This document shows positions 17,371-20,282 of a stretch of 20,282 nt of DNA, piece after piece. The notes under the pieces were generated by a model. The model was not told the DNA's origin and ran no database searches. It saw only the letters and a program-made list of their open reading frames with translations. Numbering within the stretch: the first letter of the stretch is position 1; the number at the start of each line of letters is the position of its first letter. Made by a program: the position numbers and the translations under genes. The stretch comes from Chara braunii (Eukaryota > Streptophyta > Charophyceae > Charales > Characeae): positions 942,199 to 962,480 of the forward strand of contig BFEA01000210.1 of assembly GCA_003427395.1 (NCBI GenBank), given 5' to 3'.

Positions 17371-17979
17371 GTCTGAAAATTCTTTTCTTTTTTCGCGGCT
17401 TTAAATGCGCAATGTCAAGTGGTAATGATGATGATGATGATGATGATGGCGATTATGACTGTCATCATGATGAAGATGAGGAAGATGAAGTGGACAATGA
17501 TGGGTGTGGTTGTCAAGATGGTTCTGTTTGCTTTCCCCCCCCCCCTCCTTAAAACAGAAGCAGCAAAGACCATTTGAAGCACATTTCATGTGCACCTTGC
17601 TGCCAAGATTTCGCGTGATCAGTGAAACACTCGCTGTAGTCTGGCGGCAACGAACTTTGGCATGATCAAGTCGGTGTCGGTATTCTTGTTTATTCTTGTT
17701 TATATGAACTTTTTTGAAAGTTTTTTTTTATGTACTGGCCCTACTGGGTCAATCTTTGAAAGCTGGGTGTTGGCACTTCAGAGTATCACAATGAATCACT
17801 GAGATCATTTGAGACAATTTTGTGTTGTGTGATGTCTCATGGATTTTCACAGAGCAAGTGGTCGCTTGCGGCATTATGTCAGACCGGTCCCGCATTTGCG
17901 AACTGAGGTTGTGAGGGTCGACACTGGAGTCGAGGAAGGGAGTGAGGTCAGCATTCATTATGATTCACTACTTGCAAAG
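1691..17979 (+). CDS. PCCA: Propionyl-CoA carboxylase alpha subunit-like gene, partial, nine exons (biotin carboxylase domain)
   Basis: Exons: 1691-1763, 2477-2563, 3172-3232, 4453-4500, 9548-9650, 12008-12075, 13881-13940, 16988-17097, 17853-17979. All introns are GT-AG with phases 2,2,0,0,1,0,0,2, and the joined frame has 245 codons without a stop. The family carboxylates biotin with ATP and bicarbonate; in PCC the carboxyl group passes to propionyl-CoA in the mitochondrial matrix (branched-chain amino acid and odd-chain fatty acid breakdown). Visible motifs in order: GGGGKGM ATP loop, EPRHVEIQ, ERECSVQRR, VEEAPS, GTVEF, ETNTRLQ, VEHPVTE, GWAIESR, AEDP. In E. coli AccC numbering, equivalents of K159, H209, Q233, K238, E276, E288, N290, R292, E296 and R338 are all present. 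A Trp after GMRVA and GWAIESR point to PCC rather than methylcrotonyl-CoA or pyruvate carboxylase. The N-terminus, targeting peptide and biotinyl Lys are not in view. The family is near certain; the exact paralogue is likely. Confidence 0.86.
1764..2476 (+). other. Intron 1
   Basis: Phase 2 intron. It holds a 24-bp direct repeat, agctagtggagagaagcatc plus tggt, at 2064-2087 and 2115-2138 (period 51). Near the 3' end there are three TGATGCGG-type repeats (about 2384-2450). Nothing else is recognised. Confidence 0.85.
2477..2563 (+). CDS. PCCA: Exon 2: ATP-grasp linker and hinge
   Basis: The acceptor TATGTTTTAG and the donor GTGAGTAAG bound an 87-bp exon. The first base completes Trp. It reads NEDDVTEGFNLCKYEAMSS then FGDNRIFIE plus two bases of Arg. 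It aligns without gaps to the DDEETRDGF..SSFGDDRLLIEK part of animal PCCA. The ER-YL across the next junction matches the adenine-binding hinge EKYL of AccC, with Lys replaced by Arg. Confidence 0.87.
2564..3171 (+). other. Intron 2
   Basis: Phase 2 intron of 608 bp, T-rich in its second half (2850-2880). I see no repeat family or coding potential in it. Confidence 0.85.
3172..3232 (+). CDS. PCCA: Exon 3: EPRHVEIQ segment
   Basis: The acceptor is ATGCACATGCAG and the donor is GTTCGT. The exon reads (R)YLEEPRHVEIQIMADNFGNM and ends on a codon boundary. The His of PRH corresponds to AccC H209, an ATP ligand. The donor lacks the usual A or G at +3, so it is weaker than its neighbours. A 12-bp echo of the exon end occurs in the intron at 3306-3317. 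Confidence 0.86.
3992..4021. repeat. Perfect 30-bp palindrome with TTTAGGG arms
   Basis: The sequence from 3992 to 4021 equals its own reverse complement. Each arm carries one plant-type telomere heptamer (tttaggg / ccctaaa), meeting at a central tctaga. Confidence 0.9.
4304..4424. repeat. (GT)n microsatellite, about 120 bp
   Basis: Nearly pure GT with a few early interruptions (tgggtg, tgtatg). It ends about 28 bp before exon 4, so it takes up much of the space where that exon's branch point would lie. Confidence 0.95.
4453..4500 (+). CDS. PCCA: Exon 4: ERECSVQRR microexon
   Basis: A 16-codon exon with acceptor CAAACACAG and donor GTGATC reads IYFPERECSVQRRKQK. It is short but fills exactly the gap between exons 3 and 5. 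QRR (AccC Q233-R235) and the final Lys (K238) are present. Two positions are unusual: Pro where PCC has Asn before ERECS, and Lys where PCC has Asn and AccC has His236. The exon begins 28 bp after a long (GT)n tract. Confidence 0.87.
6262..6340. repeat. Degenerate tandem repeat of about 31 bp
   Basis: Units begin at 6262, 6293 and 6323 and share the pattern gtagc-gct-cgac-ttg-ccttcagg. The third unit is partial. It lies just upstream of the tRNA-like motifs. Confidence 0.6.
6360..6664 (+). mobile_element. Possible tRNA-derived SINE-like sequence with A-tail
   Basis: Pol III B-box-like motifs occur at 6373-6383 (agttcgaatc) and 6438-6454 (gcaggttcaaatctacg) on the + strand. A third, on the - strand, lies at 6495-6509 (ggctcgatccc). 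A 16-nt A run closes the block at 6649-6664. No good A box at normal spacing and no clear target-site duplication were seen, so this may be a decayed composite. Confidence 0.3.
7000..7080. repeat. (AG)n microsatellite
   Basis: About 40 uninterrupted AG units. Open frames through it encode only Arg-Glu runs and are not genes. Confidence 0.97.
7607..7792. repeat. Two (CT)n tracts separated by a single N and 33 bp
   Basis: CT runs at 7607-7674 and 7708-7792. An ambiguous base at 7675 lies exactly at the end of the first run, marking an unresolved assembly junction. The Ser-Leu and Arg-Glu open frames here are artefacts of the repeat. Confidence 0.97.
8171..8631 (+). mobile_element. Possible solo-LTR-like block (TGTT...AACA)
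   Basis: The block begins TGTTGGACC and ends TTGTTAACA, so it has TG..CA ends of the LTR kind. It contains an A-rich run (8413-8446) and a TATA-type promoter (8490-8498). No 5-bp target duplication is visible at the two ends and no polymerase genes flank it. Its 8270-8370 part resembles 13600-13680. The call is tentative. Confidence 0.25.
8476..8498 (+). promoter_or_regulatory. Promoter-like G-box plus TATA box
   Basis: A palindromic CCTCACGTGAGG (8476-8487, G-box/E-box core CACGTG) stands directly before TATATAAAG (8490-8498). A start site would be expected near 8520. It lies inside the LTR-like block and is probably an element promoter, if it works at all. Confidence 0.35.
9078..9385. repeat. 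Diverged direct and inverted repeats
   Basis: A segment starting acggatctgag recurs at 9083 and 9282, followed in both copies by taacagattc, ttctgacc and ttgaaact. Inverted pieces aaacaacggatc (9078-9089) and gatccgttgttt (9180-9191) bracket the first copy. Gcaaactcgaaa is repeated several times inside. Confidence 0.65.
9548..9650 (+). CDS. PCCA: Exon 5: VEEAPS helix segment
   Basis: The acceptor TGCTCCAG and the donor GTACATTTT flank 103 bp: VVEEAPSTCVDAGLRK, AMGEAALRLAQASGYRSA, and the first base of Gly. Compare [20 protein letters not shown] in animal PCCA. The exon follows the largest intron of the window (about 5 kb). Confidence 0.9.
10641..10728. repeat. (CT)n microsatellite
   Basis: About 44 pure CT units, with unique sequence on both sides. 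Confidence 0.97.
10852..10974 (-). mobile_element. MITE-like foldback, family 2 (copy in minus orientation)
   Basis: Terminal inverted repeats of about 20 bp: agggcctcgcttcactgctc on the left and its near complement at the right end. Reverse-complemented, the whole 123 bp aligns with 14206-14326, sharing atgcacaaaagacaaa, ccatgttccag and ctcattttg in the same order. TA stands at both edges and may be the target duplication. Confidence 0.7.
11214..11534. repeat. 132-bp tandem repeat plus an inverted arm
   Basis: Copies at 11271-11402 and 11403-11534 share cttgtgtgccattcaacga, gttcggcagg, ggtggtaagaaaagt and taaatgaggcaaa. The stretch 11214-11262 is the inverse of the ggcagg...agaaaagt part, so the whole can fold back. 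A partial third copy is at about 11172-11203. Confidence 0.8.
11849..11959. mobile_element. MITE-like hairpin element, family 1 (perfect arms)
   Basis: Arms of 42 bp (11849-11890 and 11918-11959) are exact reverse complements around a 27-nt loop. The arm contains CCCGAATACAACGTACGGTC followed by ATTATAGCTG. Related copies are at 13396-13492 and 16664-16772. Confidence 0.85.
12008..12075 (+). CDS. PCCA: Exon 6: GTVEF / ETNTRLQ catalytic segment
   Basis: The acceptor is TGATTCACAG and the donor is GTTTGTGG. The exon reads (G)TVEFLVNKQHDYYFLE then TNTRLQ. It holds the two Mg-binding Glu residues (AccC E276, E288) and N290, R292 and Q294. The Met that normally follows E288 in the ExNTR motif is Thr here (codon ACG). 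Confidence 0.91.
12488..12627. repeat. Imperfect inverted repeat with A-rich loop
   Basis: The perfect core ggttcaggttggtg / caccaacctgaacc (12503-12516, 12601-12614) extends to about 36 imperfect bases per arm (cgattcgcgattcaaa against its diverged complement). The loop holds gaaacaaacaaacaaaaaaa. Confidence 0.7.
13121..13210. repeat. Three tandem 30-bp minisatellite units
   Basis: Units 13121-13150, 13151-13180 and 13181-13210 each begin ccccttgg-ctac. Because 30 is divisible by 3, a frame through them reads a 10-residue repeat, PLGLPYTCKP-like. No homology or splice context supports coding. Confidence 0.93.
13396..13492. mobile_element. MITE-like hairpin element, family 1
   Basis: Arms of 35 bp (13396-13430, 13458-13492), with cttcacccgaata, cccggtcattat and gctg, pair with about four mismatches around a 27-nt loop. 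The loop (ggacagaaaatgggtccaa) resembles the inverted loop of the copy at 16664. Gtcagac at 13383-13389 and 13492-13498 may be a target duplication. Confidence 0.8.
13881..13940 (+). CDS. PCCA: Exon 7: VEHPVTE catalytic segment
   Basis: A 60-bp, 20-codon exon with acceptor TTTGTGAAG and donor GTACGT. It reads VEHPVTELITRLDLVNMMFR. The Glu of VEH is the proposed catalytic base E296 of AccC. Arg replaces the Gly of ITGxDL. Both splice phases are 0, so skipping this exon would keep the frame but remove the catalytic Glu. Confidence 0.92.
14206..14326 (+). mobile_element. MITE-like foldback, family 2
   Basis: Begins aagggcctcgctccacaact and ends ggagagcagtggagtgtggc, an imperfect inverted repeat pair. 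It matches the reverse complement of 10852-10974 along its whole length (roughly 80 percent by eye). No open frame. Confidence 0.7.
14646..14681. repeat. (AG)n microsatellite
   Basis: Eighteen GA units, with a short (CT)n at 14730-14747 about 50 bp downstream. Confidence 0.95.
14745..14965 (-). mobile_element. Long palindromic element with antisense hammerhead-ribozyme core
   Basis: The left arm (14745 to about 14834) and right arm (about 14843-14965) are near-perfect inverted repeats meeting at an AT-rich centre (tatatgtatatata). The right arm runs about 35-50 bp further than the left, whose end is replaced by a CT tract. On the - strand the extra part reads stem I hairpin GAGG-CCTC (14963-14950), CTGATGA (14949-14943), stem II GTCGG/CCGAC (14942-14926) and GAAAC (14925-14921). 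The arm is almost identical to 20156-20282. Upstream bases here do not complete stem III, so this copy is probably not a working ribozyme. Confidence 0.82.
15429..15516. repeat. (CT)n microsatellite
   Basis: About 44 CT units, followed by a short imperfect inverted pair, cctcggc / gccgagg, in flanking DNA (15518-15553). Confidence 0.96.
16664..16772. mobile_element. MITE-like hairpin element, family 1
   Basis: Arms of about 35 bp start taccgtcttcacccgaat and end tttgggtgaagacggta, with several mismatches inside (cggtcatta against taattatcg). The loop, read in reverse complement, resembles that of 13396-13492 (ggactgaaaat, accaa), so the copies are related but flipped. Confidence 0.8.
16903..16990 (+). 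repeat. 44-bp tandem duplication across the exon 8 acceptor
   Basis: Units 16903-16946 and 16947-16990 share gcagtgttctgaatttgg, tcgaat/ccgaat and ggtgatacagatt. Both contain the splice acceptor GATACAG followed by ATT. Only the second leads into the open frame; from the first, the frame stops within a few codons (ATT GCA GTG TTC TGA). Confidence 0.9.
16988..17097 (+). CDS. PCCA: Exon 8: GWAIESR / AEDP segment
   Basis: The acceptor GGTGATACAG has a poor pyrimidine tract; the donor GTAAGTG is ideal. It reads IAAGEALDVTQERALDLK, GWAIESRICAEDPRRG, FL and two bases of Pro. The Arg of ESR equals AccC R338, which holds the biotin enolate. The loop before GWAIESR is one residue longer than in human PCCA. 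The acceptor region is duplicated just upstream (16903-16946). Confidence 0.9.
17098..17852 (+). other. Intron 8
   Basis: Phase 2 intron. It holds a (CT)n tract of about 160 bp (17207-17368), a GAT-rich run (17426-17447) and a poly-C run (17535-17546). The Asp/Glu-rich open frame across it is low-complexity. Confidence 0.85.
17207..17368. repeat. (CT)n microsatellite with one N
   Basis: The longest CT tract, with an ambiguous base at 17278. Its real length is uncertain. Confidence 0.97.
17853..17979 (+). CDS. PCCA: Exon 9: start of biotin carboxylase C-terminal lobe
   Basis: The acceptor GGATTTTCACAG and the donor GTAAGTTG bound 127 bp. It reads (P)ASGRLRHYVRPVPHLR, TEVVRVDTGVEEGSEVS, IHYDSLLAK. 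This matches [35 protein letters not shown] in PCCA. The start at 17853, not after the next AG at 17854, is fixed by the Pro codon shared with exon 8. The following exon (usually L-TYG-R...) was not found before the window ends. Confidence 0.9.
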
Positions 17980-18189
17980 GTAAGTTGCCACTTGGATTGG
18001 AGCAGATAGAGGAGGAGGAGGAGGAGGAGGAGGAGGAGAGCTATCCTCGAGAAAGCTTGAGAATGGTGGAATTGAATGCCATTATGTTTTGGTGAAGCAG
18101 GGATGGATGTGATTAGAGGTAAACCTGGTAAAGAGTTTTCGAAAGCTCGAATCCAGATGTAGTCAGTTGGTTAATATAACTCTGAATTA

Positions 18190-19225
18190 ACCTGTTTCAA
18201 AAAAAAAAAAAAAAAAAAAAAGGGCTGGTCAGCTTGAACTTTGAAGATGATATCTCATGGCTGACACCTGTGCAAGGAAGATGAGCGATAGCGAACTTCA
18301 GCAATCAAACTGCATCATATACACAAGACCAGATAGTCGTGACCTCGAACGAACAGCAGAATTGCATCACGAGTTTCACGAAATAAGAACACACCAAGAG
18401 CTCATAATTGACAATGCTGGTAAAGTCTCACCATCATCATCAACGAAGAACCAATGTTGATATCCCATCTGGCGCTCGGCGCCCAGACTACAGATGGCAG
18501 ATCCTATCTAGCCTAGACTGCAATGCCGAAGATGACGTCAACAGCTTTCCCGAAGTACGAGCATACAGCGACCAATGTCGCACGCTTCCAGCACCAGGTA
18601 TGTCTCTCGCCTTACTCACAACCTCGTTCCCCAACACACAGATGCCACTTGCACCCAAGGACCACCCTGCGCCACACCCAGCTTACAGCAGCACAGCTCG
18701 GCTATGGCTGCCTGCTGATTCCTGCTCGCCCGTGAGCGCGTGAGTGCCAGCGAGCTACAGCGCGGCAGCGCTTGCGCAGCATGCAGCCAGCACCCGAATA
18801 CCCAATGTGGAGGCAGGCCCTTTGCTATATCGAATTGGCCTGCCTGCGTTCAGTCCCAGGAAGCTTCCAGTAGGTCCCGGTAGCCTGAGGCCCAGCACGA
18901 ACGAGAACAGGCCTTGGGCCTGAGGTGGTTGCATTCACCCAACTGCCTTTGGCCTGTGTTTGGCCCAGTACCCGTATCCAGCCCAGGGCCTGCTTTCCAT
19001 ACATTCACACAGGCGGCCCAGGGCCTGGGTTCTCTCAACCAACTGGCGCTGCACGACTGCCTGAATTTCCTTAGTTGCGTGGTGACCGAAATAGCGGCCC
19101 TCAGGCCCTCGTCGTGCCTGCCTTCACATAGGGCGGCCGACGGGTTACTTGGCAGGGCCTGAAAGGGGCTCATAGGGGCATATGCCTCGCACCTGTTTCA
19201 AAAAAAAAAAAAAGAAAAAAAAAAA
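18190..19225. mobile_element. Possible insertion flanked by acctgtttca + poly-A
   Basis: Acctgtttca followed by a long A run occurs at 18190-18221 and again at 19191-19212. The DNA between is GC-richer than its surroundings. This resembles a retro-inserted segment with a long target duplication, but no coding domain is visible. Confidence 0.3.
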
Positions 19226-20147
19226 GAGAGTGAGAGAAAAAAAAGTAAATGCAATATGAACAGCCGATCTGACTTGGTGTCAAAACCTAAGCATTGTGGT
19301 AAGGGGGATGGATGGTATCAGAAGATAGGCCCCTTAAAGCAGTACATCAATGTGCCTTTTTTGTACGAGGTAGATTCCCACTGCACGCCAAGCGTTGCGC
19401 GGCGTTTTTGTTAGTTTTGGCTCGTGCCACCAGCCATTTTGATCATGTTGCCCCGAGCCTCCTTTTTTTTTCGCAGAGGCCTTGAGACTCGTTGAGAGAA
19501 CTTTCAGGGAACTTTCAGGTGAATGAGAAGCCAGCTCGTGTTAGTGCGATTTGTGCTCGAGACTCGTTGAGAGAAGTTTCAGGGAACCACGGTATCGAAG
19601 TTTTAGTCCCACCTTCTTTTCTTTTTTTTTCCCCAAGCTGCTTATTTGTGCGCAGTCCACGGGTATTTCTTTAGTAAAGGCGAAAGGAATAGTACGCTGT
19701 AGAAGCTGGGCACGCAGCCATTGTCACGCTGATTTAGAATCGTTAGGCAGACAACTTTTATAAATCTCGTGGAAATAATACACGAAGTTCCTGAGTAATG
19801 ATGAAGAAGAAATTGTGTGTGCAATCGCAAAGCTTTCGGCTACTAACGAATGCGCCCCATACTGATGGCTTTTCAGTCGGTGGCATGATGTAAAGTCTGC
19901 AGGATGGCGGGGTTGGGATGGTGCGCAGGGGAGGGGACGGGGAGCATATATCCAGCGTTGATGATCTGGGGTCATGGTCTGGGTCTGTTTGGTTTCTGGC
20001 AGTCAGGGTTGGTTTTGTGATTGTGAGTATGCTGATTGGAACAGAGCCTGTGAGTGGGGAGGAGACTGACGTTAGAGGCCATGGCGCCCGGTATGGAATG
20101 ATTTTGGCCTTGATATATGTATATTATATTTTATATTATAGGATTCT

Positions 20148-20207
20148 ACAGACTGTTGAGGGTTCAGCCTCCTGATGAGTCGGTGAAACTCCGACGAAAC
20201 AGTTTGT
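20148..20207 (+). ncRNA. Candidate type III hammerhead ribozyme
   Basis: Stem III 5' strand ACAGACTGT (20148-20156) pairs with ACAGTTTGT (20199-20207): 9 bp with one G-U, the innermost pair being U16.1-A15.1. H17 is T20157, giving a GUU cleavage site before G20158. Stem I is GAGG (20158-20161) with CCTC (20168-20171), loop GTTCAG. The core CTGATGA is 20172-20178. Stem II is GTCGG (20179-20183) with CCGAC (20191-20195), loop TGAAACT. GAA is 20196-20198. Every invariant core base is present. Stem I is short, and GUU is less favoured than GUC. Activity is inferred, not shown. Confidence 0.8.
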
Positions 20208-20282
20208 CACAGCCCCTCGTTTGTTGTCCTCTTCTCCCTCTCTGCCTACGGTTTACCGGGCAGTTCTATTTGACGATATATA
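20156..20282 (+). mobile_element. Second copy of the palindromic ribozyme element (one arm, cut by window end)
   Basis: From TTGAGGG at 20156 onward it matches the reverse complement of the right arm at 14843-14965. From about 20191 (ccgacg) it also matches the left arm at 14747 and after, with only a few differences (ctAtttgaCg versus ctGtttgaTg). The window ends at the AT-rich centre (gatatata), so the second arm should lie just beyond. Confidence 0.85.

Larger units (their letters stand above)
17980..20282 (+). other. Intron 9 or downstream region, no further exon found
   Basis: Opens with the donor GTAAGTTG. Contents: GGA repeat (18011-18037), poly-A (18199-18221), a GC-richer block rich in GGGCCT/AGGCCC (18440-19165), A-rich tail (19200-19225), a 28-bp direct repeat gagactcgttgagagaa(c/g)ttt... 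(19484, 19558) and the ribozyme-bearing arm at the end. The next expected biotin carboxylase segment (L-TYG-R-EA) was sought and not found. Confidence 0.7.

Noticed and set aside
17401-17552. Asp/Glu-rich acidic frame after exon 8
   Set aside because: GAT and GAA repeats give low-complexity acidic runs. The preceding exon ends at a perfect GTAAGT donor and the reading continues cleanly in exon 9.
19477-19521. Possible exon 10: strong pyrimidine tract and acceptor at 19476, frame reading EALRLVERTFRELS, then GTGAAT
   Set aside because: It does not supply the expected L-TYG-R start, similarity to PCC stops after EAL, and the segment is part of a local direct repeat (19484, 19558).
20156-20215. 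Type I hammerhead alternative with stem III formed by ACA/TGT around GTT and cleavage after GTC at 20206-20208
   Set aside because: Sequences on either side of such a core cannot pair as stem I (C against A, T against C). The type III fold satisfies all three stems.

Overview
The window looks like a piece of a large, repeat-rich nuclear genome from a eukaryote. One split gene lies on the + strand. Nine short exons (48-127 bp, 737 coding bases in all) are separated by GT-AG introns of about 0.6-5 kb. Joined in order they give an unbroken 245-codon reading frame that follows the biotin carboxylase domain of the propionyl-CoA carboxylase alpha subunit (PCCA-type). It runs from just before the glycine-rich ATP loop to the start of the C-terminal biotin carboxylase lobe. 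The gene's N-terminus, the rest of the domain and the biotinyl domain lie outside the window or were not found. No second protein-coding gene, rRNA or intact tRNA is supported.

Layout. 1-1690: upstream DNA, probably an intron, with an 81-bp tandem repeat, hairpins and poly-C. 1691-3232: exons 1-3. 3233-4452: intron 3, with a telomere-like palindrome and a (GT)n tract. 4453-4500: exon 4. 4501-9547: the largest intron, holding tRNA-like/SINE-like sequence, three long AG/CT tracts and an LTR-like or promoter-like block. 9548-9650: exon 5. 9651-12007: intron 5, with two foldback (MITE-like) elements. 12008-12075: exon 6. 12076-13880: intron 6, with a 30-bp minisatellite and another foldback. 13881-13940: exon 7. 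13941-16987: intron 7, with a long palindrome and a third MITE of the first family. 16988-17097: exon 8. 17098-17852: intron 8, with a (CT)n tract of about 160 bp. 17853-17979: exon 9. 17980-20282: intron 9 or beyond, ending in a second copy of the long palindrome's arm.

The most striking signal is at 20148-20207. The element arm carries a complete-looking type III hammerhead ribozyme: a 9-bp stem III, a 4-bp stem I, CUGAUGA, a 5-bp stem II, GAAA, and a GUU cleavage site. The same core lies in antisense in the palindrome at 14745-14965, so a mobile foldback family seems to carry a self-cleaving RNA motif at its edge.

The organism cannot be fixed from the sequence. Long introns full of MITEs and CT tracts, a TTTAGGG-type palindrome and a retrozyme-like ribozyme hint at the green lineage. 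The presence of a PCC alpha subunit argues against an ordinary land plant, as far as I know. Two single Ns show that the assembly is uncertain inside the CT tracts.
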